A stretch of DNA of 64,000 nucleotides from Nitrosomonas marina (GCF_900111605.1 NZ_FOIA01000013.1:31394-95393), one strand, 5' to 3'; shown: positions 27,846 through 36,734, numbered from the stretch's first letter. Made by a program: numbers and translations. The notes: generated by a model not told the origin, from the sequence alone.

Positions 27846-30002
27846 ATGGCGTCCATTTTAAAAACCGGCTGGAATTGCTGGCGCATGGAGCAGGTTGACC
27901 GGTTGCGTTTTCTTATCGACGGCGCTGATTACTTTGCCACCTTGCGCGCGGCCATGAAAAAAGCGCAGCACACGATTTATATATTAAGCTGGGATATCAA
28001 CAGCCAGCTGGAACTGGTACGCGATGCGGGTGACGACGGTTACCCGGAAAAACTGGGCGAGTTTCTCAATGCGCTGACGGACAAAAACCAGAATCTTAAC
28101 ATTTATATACTGAACTGGGATTTTGCCATGATATACAGTGTGGGTCGCGAATGGTTCCCCATTTATCAACTGGAATGGAAAACGAATTCGCGAGTGCATT
28201 TTTGCCTGGATGATTACCAGCCTGCAGGGGCCTCACAACATCAAAAAGCCGTGATTATCGACGATACGCTTGCGTTCATCGGTGGGCTGGATCTCACTTT
28301 GGGGCGGTGGGATACGCCGGACCATGACCCGGATAACCCGAAAAGAGACGGTGCAGACAAAACTGTTTTCAGACCATTTCACGATGTCCAGTTGATGTTG
28401 GAAGGGGACGCGGCAGCAGCCTTGGCTGAACTGTTTCGTGAGCGCTGGAAATGGGTGGTTCACGAGGATCTGCCATCGGTCGACAACAGCGGAACGGATA
28501 ACGGTAAGCCAGCGGGTATCTGGCCTGAAAATACGCCTGTCGACATAACGAACGTTACGGCGGGCCTGGCGCGGACCAGCTGTGCCTTCAGACAGCAGGG
28601 CGAAGTGCGCGAAATACTCAATTGTTATCTGGATGCAATCGACTCGGCAAGGCGATATATCTACATTGAAAATCAGTATTTTACTGTGCCTTCAATTGCA
28701 GAGGCGATGCAGCGCAGCCTGGAAAAAGCCCAGGGGCCTGAAATTGTGATTGTGCAACCGAGAGAGACCGATGGCTGGCTGGCGCGAATGACGATGGACG
28801 TGCTGCGAATACGATTGATAGAGCAATTGCAGGCGCATGACAAACACGATCGCCTGAGAGTTTATTATCCCGATGGCCCTGGTCTGGCTGAGTTTCCTAT
28901 CAATGTGCATGCCAAAATCCTGGTTGTTGATGACAGGCTGGTCGCTGTCGGTTCAGCCAACCTGAACAACCGGTCAATGAGTTTGGACAATGAATGCATG
29001 ATCATCATCGACGCCGAATCCGATGACACACTGAGGCAAAGCGTCTCCGCTTTTCGTAACCGCCTGCTTGCGGAACACTTGTCATGTTCGCCTGACCAAA
29101 TGCAGGATACGTTGAATCAGACGGATTCGCTCATCGCTGCCATCGAAAAACTGACCGATAACCGTGACAGACATCTGGAGAAGCTGCCGATGGATCTGGC
29201 GAAGGACGTAGACCAGGTTGTTCCTGACACAGAGATTGCCGATCCGGAAGAACCACTGGAACCGGAGCTTTTTGTAAACCGGATTCTGCCGGAAGCACCC
29301 GAGAAATCGATTAAATCGAGAATCGCGAACTGGTTATGGATGGTTGGCACGCTAACGCTATTGTCTGCGTTATGGCACTGGACGCCGTTGAGCAGCTGGA
29401 TTGATCTGCAACCAGTATCGGACGCAATGACCGCGATTCGGAGAGTGCCTGCATTGCCGGTATGGATAGTGGCCGGATTTGTACTGATAGGATGTACCCG
29501 ACTGCCAGTTTCACTGTTTGTCGTGATGGCTGTCACAATTACCGGGTTGATGCAGGGTCTTGTCTGCTCACTGGTGGGTGGCCTGCTCAGTGCATTACTG
29601 GTTTACCATGCCGGTTCGCGAATGAGCAAGGGTACGGTTCGCAAACTGGCAGGATCAAAACTCAACAGTATCAGTAACAAGCTTGCACAGCATGGTGTAA
29701 TCAGTATTGTGGCCGTCCGCATTATCCCTGCGGCTCCTTTTTCATTGACCAACCTGGTCGCCGGTGCTTCGCATTTCAATTTGCGCGATTTTCTTGCCGG
29801 CACGGCGGTTGGCATGATACCGGGACTGTTCATTGTCTCGCTCATTACAGAGCGTGCGCTCGCCTCGATTGCGCAACCGTCGCCGGAGAATCTGGCCGGG
29901 CTCACGCTGACTGTCGCCATTGCCTTCACCGCCGCGTACTTTCTGATGAGCTGGATCAGGCGCAAAACGTGCGCTCCTGAAAAGCACAGGAACCATCAGT
30001 AA
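27846..30002 (+). CDS. Phospholipase D-family enzyme fused to a VTT/DedA-type membrane domain
   Basis: 718 residues. Two HKD motifs are seen: HQKAVIIDDTLAFIGGLDLT (about residue 131) and HAKILVVDDRLVAVGSANLNNRS (about residue 357), the cardiolipin-synthase/phospholipase D pattern. After an acidic linker (about 430-500) comes a C-terminal membrane part with several transmembrane helices and the VTT (SNARE-associated/DedA) core, KLNSISNKLAQHGVISIVAVRIIPAAPFSLTNLVAGA. It probably acts on membrane phospholipids. It ends directly before the endonuclease-family gene, a pairing seen in other proteobacteria as far as I recall. Confidence 0.88.
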   Translation: MASILKTGWNCWRMEQVDRLRFLIDGADYFATLRAAMKKAQHTIYILSWDINSQLELVRDAGDDGYPEKLGEFLNALTDKNQNLNIYILNWDFAMIYSVGREWFPIYQLEWKTNSRVHFCLDDYQPAGASQHQKAVIIDDTLAFIGGLDLTLGRWDTPDHDPDNPKRDGADKTVFRPFHDVQLMLEGDAAAALAELFRERWKWVVHEDLPSVDNSGTDNGKPAGIWPENTPVDITNVTAGLARTSCAFRQQGEVREILNCYLDAIDSARRYIYIENQYFTVPSIAEAMQRSLEKAQGPEIVIVQPRETDGWLARMTMDVLRIRLIEQLQAHDKHDRLRVYYPDGPGLAEFPINVHAKILVVDDRLVAVGSANLNNRSMSLDNECMIIIDAESDDTLRQSVSAFRNRLLAEHLSCSPDQMQDTLNQTDSLIAAIEKLTDNRDRHLEKLPMDLAKDVDQVVPDTEIADPEEPLEPELFVNRILPEAPEKSIKSRIANWLWMVGTLTLLSALWHWTPLSSWIDLQPVSDAMTAIRRVPALPVWIVAGFVLIGCTRLPVSLFVVMAVTITGLMQGLVCSLVGGLLSALLVYHAGSRMSKGTVRKLAGSKLNSISNKLAQHGVISIVAVRIIPAAPFSLTNLVAGASHFNLRDFLAGTAVGMIPGLFIVSLITERALASIAQPSPENLAGLTLTVAIAFTAAYFLMSWIRRKTCAPEKHRNHQ

Positions 30003-30024
30003 CATATTAATCACAGGTGCTGAC

Positions 30025-30711
30025 ATCACTACACTGACACTTGCCACCTATAACATTCATCGTTGTATCGGAACCGACGGCAGATACAGTTTTGAGCGCG
30101 TTCTGAACGTCATCAGAGAGCTGGATGCCGACATTATCGCGCTGCAGGAAGTTGAAACCCGGCGCGGGGGGATCAATCAGCTTGAGCAACTGAGCAGGCA
30201 TACCGGAATGAAGGCCATTGCGGGTATTACCATGTTCAGCGAGTATACGCACTATGGCAACGCGCTGCTGTCCCGGCTTGAAATCGAAGAACTGCACCGC
30301 GAAGATATCAGTATCAATGGCAGGGAGCCGCGGGGTGCTATTTATATCAAGACAAGGCTGGGGAATGTCAGCATTCAGGTCGTTGCAACTCATCTGGGCC
30401 TGATGCCCGGCGAACGCCGTGCGCAGGTCAAGCAACTGCTGAACATATTCGACCGCAAGTCTGCTGATATTTCCATCCTGATGGGTGATTTGAATGAATG
30501 GTATTTATGGGGCCGTCCGCTTCGATGGCTTCACAGGCATTTCAGCAAAGCCACCGCGCGGGCCACTTTCCCATCTCAGTTTCCACTGCTGGCGCTTGAC
30601 AGAATATGGATAAAACCCCGGTCATGCCTGCGTTCAATGACCAGTTACAAGACAGCAATAACCAGAAGAGCGTCCGACCATTTGCCGTTGAAAGCAGAGT
30701 TGATTATCTGA
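30025..30711 (+). CDS. Endonuclease/exonuclease/phosphatase-family protein, start codon non-standard
   Basis: The frame from 30025 reads ITTLTLATYNIHRCIGTDG and continues to TGA 30711 (about 228 residues) with the EEP fold pattern: LDADIIALQEVE (catalytic Glu), GNALLSRL, VVATHLGLMPGERRAQ (His), MGDLNEW (Asp/Asn) and ASDHLPLKAEL (C-terminal His). The frame is open from 29950 but has no ATG, GTG or TTG before ATG 30208, which would cut off the first catalytic part. ATC at 30025 sits where homologues have ATG, with AGGT about 8 bp ahead. Either initiation is on ATC, or the start codon has been lost. Confidence 0.72.
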   Translation: MTTLTLATYNIHRCIGTDGRYSFERVLNVIRELDADIIALQEVETRRGGINQLEQLSRHTGMKAIAGITMFSEYTHYGNALLSRLEIEELHREDISINGREPRGAIYIKTRLGNVSIQVVATHLGLMPGERRAQVKQLLNIFDRKSADISILMGDLNEWYLWGRPLRWLHRHFSKATARATFPSQFPLLALDRIWIKPRSCLRSMTSYKTAITRRASDHLPLKAELII

Positions 30712-30735
30712 CTGCGGTCGTATTTTGTCAGTCAA

Positions 30736-31773
30736 TCAAAAGCCGGCTTGTGCGGCCAGTGCATCAAATTGTCCGAGTGAAATTATACTGGTGCCGAACT
30801 CGCCACCGACTGCAAAGATATGATTATCCTTCACGGCCACACAAACACCGTTCTGGTAGCAACGCGCATAATAACCGGATGCTATGAATGACGTTGACGC
30901 ATGTGGAAAAAGGGCAGGGTGGTTAGACTCCGCCCATGTAAACAGGCTGTCTGCCAGAGCGGTATCGGTATTTGATTGCAGCACACGTCCCGCTACGGCT
31001 TGCTGGAAATCTTCAAGGGCCAGGCCGTTATTAAACATAATCCATAATATATCAGAAGGCTCTGGAAATGATTCCGTTGTCAGCCTTAATTCAACCATAT
31101 ACGCGCCAGCCGGAGCAGCCGAATTTCCATCGGCCGTCTCAATGATCCAGTCGAGATGTGTATGCAGGGAACCGTCGGAACGGATCTCACCGACAATCAG
31201 GGATGATGCGCCTTCGATGCCGTGTCGATTGAACAGGGTAAATCCCTCGACCGTTTCAGGGATACAAAATACCTGTCCGCAGTCCTGATCAGGCACCAGA
31301 TCCAGGCCACCTGCCAGCCGCACCTGTATGTTATCCGGTGCCAGCGTCCATTGGCGTTTATCGGTACTCCAATAACTTAAGTGGCCGCTTGCCAGATATC
31401 TGACCCTGTCCCCGGGCGTCATGTCTCCTTCCAGGCCCTCAAAACCGGGGCTGTCAATGGCGGTGCGGTCAGGAAAGATAATAAATTCGGACACATAAAT
31501 CGGGATACCGGTCAGTTTGTCGATAGGCATTTGCGCGGCAGGCAGACCAAGCGTTTCCGGTCTTACCAGGCTGCACCCTTTTTCAGGTTGGCAGAAACTT
31601 GTTTGCACGCGCTGGTCGGCGATTTTAACCTCTATATGCTGATGCAATTCGCCGGCGTGCAGGCCAGCCGGGTACAAAAAAAAGATACCGGCAATTGTGC
31701 CTGTAACGATACTGCACAGCCTGAAAAAAGCAGGTGACGTAAATATTGTGGGAAGAATGTTAAGTGAGATCAT
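30736..31773 (-). CDS. Secreted protein, paralogue in putative metal-uptake locus
   Basis: 345 residues. A signal segment (SIVTGTIAGIFFLYPAGLHA) leads to a beta-rich body beginning GELHQHIEVKIADQRVQTSF, resembling secreted Zur-repressed proteins of the all3515 type. It has DSPGFEG, FTLFNRHG and ADGNSAAPAGAYMVELRLTT as further landmarks. The C-terminal ~70 residues (FTWAESNHPALFPHASTSFIASGYYARCYQNGVCVAV) form a repeat-like module with WAE...LFP...YYARCY...VC, shared with the protein at 34055-34936. It is transcribed after the TonB receptor. A Zn or other metal-binding role is inference. No ribosome-binding site is obvious at the ATG. Confidence 0.75.
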   Translation of the reverse strand: MISLNILPTIFTSPAFFRLCSIVTGTIAGIFFLYPAGLHAGELHQHIEVKIADQRVQTSFCQPEKGCSLVRPETLGLPAAQMPIDKLTGIPIYVSEFIIFPDRTAIDSPGFEGLEGDMTPGDRVRYLASGHLSYWSTDKRQWTLAPDNIQVRLAGGLDLVPDQDCGQVFCIPETVEGFTLFNRHGIEGASSLIVGEIRSDGSLHTHLDWIIETADGNSAAPAGAYMVELRLTTESFPEPSDILWIMFNNGLALEDFQQAVAGRVLQSNTDTALADSLFTWAESNHPALFPHASTSFIASGYYARCYQNGVCVAVKDNHIFAVGGEFGTSIISLGQFDALAAQAGF

Positions 31774-31829
31774 TGTGTAATGAAATAAATGTTAATAAAT
31801 TGATGTATCCAGTCGACAAGAAACGCTTT

Positions 31830-31848
31830 CATATTGATAGAGTACTAG
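31830..31848. repeat. Solo 19-bp copy of the MITE terminal sequence
   Basis: CATATTGATAGAGTACTAG occurs here and at the right end of the element at 27671-27689. Here it overlaps the last codon and stop of the TonB receptor (stop complement at 31845-31847). The sequence beyond the 19 bp does not match the element, so it is either a deletion scar or a chance target similarity. Confidence 0.65.
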
Positions 31849-34055
31849 AATGTTGCGCTCATTCCTATCAGGGCGCTGAAACCCGCCTCGGGTGCGAAAT
31901 TTCGCAGAAATGAAGTTGAGTTTCTTATTGTCCTGTCCGTCATATTTGAGAGTTTTGCGAAAAAAAGGATTTTCCTGTAGTCAGACATATTCCAGTCATA
32001 AGACAAATTCAGGTCCAGTCGATGATAACCTGGCGTTTCGGTTTCCAGATTGCCGGGTTTGTCTTGACGCAAGGCATGGGTATAACGTAATCCGCCTCGC
32101 CACTGTGCCCACTGAAAACCTATCTCACTGCCGAACCGTAATGGCGGTAGCCGGGGCACATCTCCCAGCGCATCATTCTTGAACCATCCCCGTACATAAT
32201 CAGAAAACAATGTTAAGTAAGGATTGAAAGGCAGGCCCAGACGTGGTTGGGCAGTAATCTGGGCTTCGTAGCCTGCAAAATTTGCAGTGTTGGCCTCATA
32301 GCCAAAAACCGGCAGACAGTTTCGTAGGTCCGCGCAAGTCAATTGAAATCGAGGTGGATCAGGTGCAAAATTAAAAAAGAAATTCTGGTTTTCCAGGTAA
32401 ATAAAATCCTGTATCGATTTGTAATAGCCGTTGGCCTGCATTTGAATCTGGTTTCCTGAAAAGCGCAGACCGAGTTCATAGTGGTTTGTCTGCTCTGCGT
32501 CAAGGTTAAGGCGCCCGATTTCAAAGCTGCGGGTTGCAAAATGCGGCCCTGATGCGAACAGTTCCTGGATGTCCGGTGCGCGCTGGGCGCGTTGCCAGTT
32601 TAAATACATTGTTGTTTTGGGGAGGATCTCGTAATTCAGGCTTGCTGCAAGCGAGTATGTGAGAAAATTCAGCCTGTCCGGCAGGGGCAATTCTGATGGA
32701 ATGCCTGCCAGCCTGATTCCACTGCTTAGGGGATTTGTAGTTTGATGTTCGATACGGGCGCCCATTTCGAAATCGAGGCGGTCAGTGATAAATACAGTTT
32801 CAGTGATAAAAAAGCCCAGCGCATTGACATCCGTAGCAGGGGTGAACGTTTCAATTCCGGTCGCCGTAAAAGCACGATTCTGCCATTGCATACCGAAGGT
32901 CCCGTCGAGCCATTCTCCTTTTTGATGGTTCATTTCAAACCGTGATTCCCAGACAGAGTTTTTAAAACGCGTCAGTGAAGCGCTTTTGTCTGCGACGCTT
33001 TTATCAAAGTCCTTATGATCGTAGTCGATATGGCTCAGTTTTGCGCTTATCCTGGGTACTGACGACCAGAAGGTTTTCCACACGCCGTCCAGGTCATAAC
33101 GGCGCTGCGACATATCTATCCTGATGGCTTCGTGTGCGATGCTTCCTGGCTCGGTATGACCCGGAACGCCGGGCGGTATGCCGTAGTTTCTGACCATTTC
33201 ATGATAACTTCCGCCTATATGGCCATGCCTGCCAATCAGCGAAATCCCAGCAGAGCCGCCCTGGCTGCTGGCATTGCTGTTTTGAATGACATTGAAACTG
33301 TTTGTACTGGGTTCGACCTGGAATTGCTGGCGGATTGCCGCTTCATCTAAAGCAGCCCCGGGAATATGCGTGTTATTTGATGCGCGATGAAAATAATCGA
33401 GATGAATTGCAAGCATCCGCTTACCGATATCAATGCCAATCATTCCGGCTTTATCGGCTGAATTATGATCATAGCGAAAATCCATACGGCCTGCGGCGCC
33501 GTTCAGAGGAATCTTTTCCGGAATTCGTCGGTGCTGAATATCGACCATTCCACCTATCGCATTGCCGCCGTATCGCAAGGTCGCAGGACCTCTCAACACG
33601 GTGACGCTGTCAGCCAGCATGGTTTCAAAAGCGATAGCCAGGTCGGGGCTCAGCGAAGAAAGATCATGCGTTCCGATACCGTTTTGCATGACTCTGACGC
33701 GTGGGCCGCTCATTCCGCGAATGACAGGCTGGCCCACACTGGGGCCATAGGACAGATTATTGACGCCTAGTTCCCGCTCCAGCGTTTTACCCAGCGTCTC
33801 TCCTGTGTGAACACGCAACTCCCGGCTGTCCAGTTTTTGCGTCGGGTCAGCAGGCATGGAGACCGCTTCGATGGTAATGGTGTCAAATGTGACAGGCGCT
33901 CCCGGGTTGATCGCGGTTGCGGTTACAACACCGGACTGGTTCTTGTTTTCCGGTTTTTCTTGCGTATCTGGATCAGCTGCAAATACCGTTGGTAAAAAAA
34001 AAACCATCAGGCCTGCCAGCGATAAAATTCGGGAAAGGAATTGCATCGTCCGCAT
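31845..34055 (-). CDS. TonB-dependent outer-membrane receptor, ZnuD-like
   Basis: 736 residues with a signal peptide (SRILSLAGLMVFFLPTVFA). An extended N-terminal region (FDTITIEAVSMPADPTQKLDSRELRV), a plug domain (GETLGKTLERELGVNNLSYGPSVGQPVIRGMSGPRVRVMQNGIGTHDLSSLSPD, VTVLRGPATLRYGGNAIGGMVDI) and a 22-strand-type barrel ending in Phe (GMSATF) follow. The plug sequence with SPD...VLRGPATLRYGGNAIGG is typical of the ZnuD zinc receptor branch. Its ATG overlaps the upstream stop (TAATG), so it is translationally coupled to the 34936 gene. Substrate zinc is inferred from this similarity and the company of secreted proteins; copper or another metal is possible. Confidence 0.87.
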   Translation of the reverse strand: MRTMQFLSRILSLAGLMVFFLPTVFAADPDTQEKPENKNQSGVVTATAINPGAPVTFDTITIEAVSMPADPTQKLDSRELRVHTGETLGKTLERELGVNNLSYGPSVGQPVIRGMSGPRVRVMQNGIGTHDLSSLSPDLAIAFETMLADSVTVLRGPATLRYGGNAIGGMVDIQHRRIPEKIPLNGAAGRMDFRYDHNSADKAGMIGIDIGKRMLAIHLDYFHRASNNTHIPGAALDEAAIRQQFQVEPSTNSFNVIQNSNASSQGGSAGISLIGRHGHIGGSYHEMVRNYGIPPGVPGHTEPGSIAHEAIRIDMSQRRYDLDGVWKTFWSSVPRISAKLSHIDYDHKDFDKSVADKSASLTRFKNSVWESRFEMNHQKGEWLDGTFGMQWQNRAFTATGIETFTPATDVNALGFFITETVFITDRLDFEMGARIEHQTTNPLSSGIRLAGIPSELPLPDRLNFLTYSLAASLNYEILPKTTMYLNWQRAQRAPDIQELFASGPHFATRSFEIGRLNLDAEQTNHYELGLRFSGNQIQMQANGYYKSIQDFIYLENQNFFFNFAPDPPRFQLTCADLRNCLPVFGYEANTANFAGYEAQITAQPRLGLPFNPYLTLFSDYVRGWFKNDALGDVPRLPPLRFGSEIGFQWAQWRGGLRYTHALRQDKPGNLETETPGYHRLDLNLSYDWNMSDYRKILFFAKLSNMTDRTIRNSTSFLRNFAPEAGFSALIGMSATF

Positions 34056-34936
34056 TACAGCCCCGCGCTTTCATAAAAAGCATTTATCGGACCGTGTTCG
34101 GTAATACCGCCAAAAACACCGCCGGTAGTGTAGATCTTGCCATCTTTGCTGCCGAGACAAACGGTGTTGTTATAACAGCGTGCATAGTAGCCAAATAAAA
34201 AACGACTGCCAGCGGTGTGCGGGAACAGCTCGATAAATTGTGACTCTGCCCAGTCAAATAACGCATCCATACGGTTGTAATCGTTCAGCTCGATTTCCGG
34301 CGTGACTTTTAGCGCCTCAGATAGTGCCAGCTTGTCAAAACCTGCCTGGGCATTGATATGAAAAGTCAGCGCAAATGGCACAGAGGGTTTGTAGAGAATG
34401 GTCTCACCGGTTTCGTCAAAACCGAGAATATTGATGAAAACCATATAGGCGCCGTCGTCGGGTAATGACTCGTCTGTTTTTTGTATTTTGAAGACCGGAT
34501 GCGCTTCGAAGCTGCTGCTGGTTGTCAGATTTGTAATAAAACCCTGTAATCCCGTTCCTGTTTTGTCAGTCACTGTGTTCTCGACCGACAGACGGCTGAT
34601 AACCAGTTGCTCGTCAAAGCCTTCCTGCAGCCACTGTAAATCTGTTTCGGACCATTTCAGCAGGGTACTTTCTATTTGGTAGCTGATTATTCCGCCCTGA
34701 TCGAAGCCCGACCCGGTGAATCCGGCATCGCCCATGCGATAAGGGGTGAGCGAATCGGTAAAATTAATGACAAATGTCGTGTGATTACCCAGCGTTCTTC
34801 CTTGGCGCATGGTATCGACTTCAATTTTTCCGTCGCGCCATAGAAAGGCCATATTCGGTTCACCCTCGTGCGTGAAAGCTGCCGTGTTGCAAAGAAGCAA
34901 AAAGAATCCCGTAATAAATAAGATGAATCGGTGCAC
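34055..34936 (-). CDS. Secreted protein, paralogue of 30736-31773 product
   Basis: 293 residues from GTG 34936; CCGGAG lies about 9 bp ahead. The start at TTG 35017 is less likely because the signal peptide (HRFILFITGFFLLLCNTAAFTHEG) fits the GTG. The body (NMAFLWRDGKIEVDTMRQGRTLGNHT, GAYMVFINILGFDETGETI) is related in outline to the 345-residue protein, and the C terminus (FDWAESQFIELFPHTAGSRFLFGYYARCYNNTVCLGSKDG) shares its YYARCY...VC module. First gene of a coupled pair with the TonB receptor. Likely periplasmic or outer-membrane-associated ligand-binding factor; not proven. Confidence 0.75.
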   Translation of the reverse strand: MHRFILFITGFFLLLCNTAAFTHEGEPNMAFLWRDGKIEVDTMRQGRTLGNHTTFVINFTDSLTPYRMGDAGFTGSGFDQGGIISYQIESTLLKWSETDLQWLQEGFDEQLVISRLSVENTVTDKTGTGLQGFITNLTTSSSFEAHPVFKIQKTDESLPDDGAYMVFINILGFDETGETILYKPSVPFALTFHINAQAGFDKLALSEALKVTPEIELNDYNRMDALFDWAESQFIELFPHTAGSRFLFGYYARCYNNTVCLGSKDGKIYTTGGVFGGITEHGPINAFYESAGL

Positions 34937-35267
34937 GTGTTGATACTCCGGAAGTTTCTTTAAGATATGTTTTTCGATAGACCCGGATAATGGGCTGAAG
35001 TCAATCGAGACAAACAACTTGGGCTACCGTCATCCGTGAATCTGGAATAGTATTTGAGCGGAAAGCTGAATTCAATGCGACAAATTGTCGCAGGCAGGAT
35101 TGCAGGCAAAAGCTGGTTGATATGTATGTCACCGCATCGACACTAGAAAATTGACAGGTTCTGAATCGATATTAATACATAGCGGTGACGTGCCAATACA
35201 GTGGCTTGACGTTTAATACGGGTGTAATCTGCTGTTTCGTCAGATATAAGCGACAGATTTTGGGTTT
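34937..35267. promoter_or_regulatory. Upstream region of the TonB-receptor operon with a palindrome
   Basis: The stretch holds a perfect 17-bp palindrome at 35076-35092 (TGCGACAA A TTGTCGCA), about 140 bp upstream of the secreted-protein start. It is a candidate operator for the metal-uptake operon. No clear promoter boxes are seen. The rest shows no gene. Confidence 0.5.
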
Positions 35268-35390
35268 TCATCGCATGACGGTACTGATAATCCGTGAATT
35301 GTCGAAAACTGTAGTGTGAAACTCGGCCGCCAGTCTGGCTTCGGTATCGAACCACAGATGCGGTACGATTTTGTATTCAATGGTCGCCAT
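35268..35390 (-). pseudogene. Truncated VOC/PhnB-like protein
   Basis: A 40-residue frame reads MATIEYKIVPHLWFDTEARL... then AAEFHTTVFDNSRIISTVMR and TGA. This is the N-terminal part of PhnB-like VOC proteins (usual start PHLWFD...EAAEFYTSIFPDSKI, about 130-160 residues). A strong GGGAGG site stands ahead of the ATG. No continuation of the family in the downstream sequence is recognised, so the gene is broken. Confidence 0.65.
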
Positions 35391-35975
35391 CGTGTCCCTC
35401 CCAAATGACTATCGGTTATTGTACCGGCGCGACGGTTGGACGGTTGATTGGTAGTACTTATGTGCCAGTCATGGCACGCATGTTTTATTGAGTATTTTTT
35501 GCAGTGATGAACACAGCCCGGGAACATCGCCTTTGAGAGATGGTTATGTTCTTGTTTGCTGGACTGGTGCGGATTGCAAATAAGCAGCACGTAGCAAGTA
35601 GCAAGTAGGTTGGGGGTGAATTTATGAACCCCAACATAGTGTATCTCATCGTTCGCCAAACGCGTCTGTTCGCGGACCTGTCCCTGTTTTGTGTGCCTCC
35701 GTTCACATAGTTCACGTCGAATGAATACGTGGATAATTCCAGTGAGAAAAATCACAGAATATTATTTGCATTTGGAATAGCATTGGTGCATAGGTCTGCA
35801 TGCGGATACATCATACGTCATTATGAACGATTAAAAACCGAATGACGCATTTGTGCCGACTGAACCAATTTTACGCCCGTTGCGTTTACATGGATCATGT
35901 ACGTGTTGGTAGAATTTTCTGATCATAATCTGCAACAGGCTATATGCAATTCATCCAATTTCGGAGGCAGCAATC
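35391..35975. other. Intergenic region with a REP palindrome and a transposase tail remnant
   Basis: A REP-like palindrome is at 35605-35635. The following ~40 bp (ATCGTTCGCC..., to about 35680) resemble the 3' end of the transposase gene at 36735-37265, including its TCTCATCG stretch. The rest shows no gene. The longer antisense frame 35240-35755 covers it but has no family features. Confidence 0.6.
35605..35635. repeat. REP-like palindrome, copy 1
   Basis: GTAGGTTGGGGGTG and, after a short loop, AACCCCAAC. The same unit occurs next to the transposase at 36694 and in reverse at 37364, so it is a REP associated with that enzyme. Confidence 0.75.
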
Positions 35976-36659
35976 ATGAACAGAATCAATCAAACTATAC
36001 TGAAATTTTCCGGATGGACACAGATTTATGCCGGTTGTCTGTTTATTGTTTTTGCAGCGTTAATAGGAAATTCAGCCCAGGCCGGCATGGAAAATCCTGA
36101 TACCGGAGAAACCTGCCAGGGTATTGATTGCGATGCATTCAGCGACACTGCCGGATCAAATGCTGGCGCAACTTCCGGTTCATCCGGCACGACAATCGAC
36201 CTGAAAGTGATTGATTGTGATGCTACACAAGATAAAGATATTAATGCGGTTGCCTGGAATATTGTGGATGACTGGGAAAACTTTGAAAAACTGGTTGAAG
36301 CAGAAACAGGCGCTAATCTGGGAAACTGTGCTAAAAACCGGTTCTCGAAGAACGGAAAGGTAAAATGCATGCCTTCCGATAAGTGTAAAAATAATGGCGA
36401 CTGTTTAAACGGCTGGTCCTCACCTTTTACCAAAAAAATCAAGATTTATCCGCAATTTCTTACGAAAATAGCAGGGCTGGACCAGGCAGACCGGCGCGCC
36501 TGCTATGCAGCGCTCCTGGCGCATGAGTTCGCACATAGTTGCGATTTGGGTGAAGACGGTGCAGAAGACCGTGAAGATGCGGCTTTCAAATACTGGAAAG
36601 ACCGCTTTGCAGCCACATCGGATACACTCAATATGCAGCTTAATTGCGGACTGGACTGA
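35976..36659 (+). CDS. Secreted protein with HExxH zinc-peptidase motif
   Basis: 227 residues. The signal peptide (TQIYAGCLFIVFAALIGNSAQA, end about residue 36) is clear and GGAGG lies ahead of the ATG. The body has several Cys residues (GIDCDAF, VIDCDATQD, GNCAKNRF, KCMPSDKCKNNGDCLNG, ADRRACYA) that could form disulfides. The motif LLAHEFAHSCDLGEDGAEDRED (about residue 185) gives HEFAH followed by acidic residues, the shape of a gluzincin/metzincin-type zinc site. No known peptidase family is recognised beyond this. A role as a secreted peptidase or inert relative is inference. Confidence 0.7.
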   Translation: MNRINQTILKFSGWTQIYAGCLFIVFAALIGNSAQAGMENPDTGETCQGIDCDAFSDTAGSNAGATSGSSGTTIDLKVIDCDATQDKDINAVAWNIVDDWENFEKLVEAETGANLGNCAKNRFSKNGKVKCMPSDKCKNNGDCLNGWSSPFTKKIKIYPQFLTKIAGLDQADRRACYAALLAHEFAHSCDLGEDGAEDREDAAFKYWKDRFAATSDTLNMQLNCGLD

Positions 36660-36693
36660 ATGTTTGCAAGCATTTGAATGCCATACATAGCAC

Positions 36694-36724
36694 GTAGGTT
36701 GGGGTGAATTTTATGAACCCCAAC
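36694..36724. repeat. REP-like palindrome, copy 2
   Basis: GTAGGTTGGGGTG and AACCCCAAC around the loop AATTTTATG. It lies immediately downstream of the transposase stop (36735), on the same face as copy 1. Confidence 0.78.
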
Positions 36725-36734
36725 ATGCTGCTTC

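Noticed and set aside
31741..31800. TGTAATGAAATAAATGTTAATA as a Zur box
   Set aside because: Only one half-site resembles the consensus; symmetry is poor, so it is not annotated.
35240..35755. 171-residue minus-strand frame
   Set aside because: Overlaps the truncated VOC gene in another frame and a REP palindrome; no family features, and its sequence includes a reading through REP and a transposase tail remnant.
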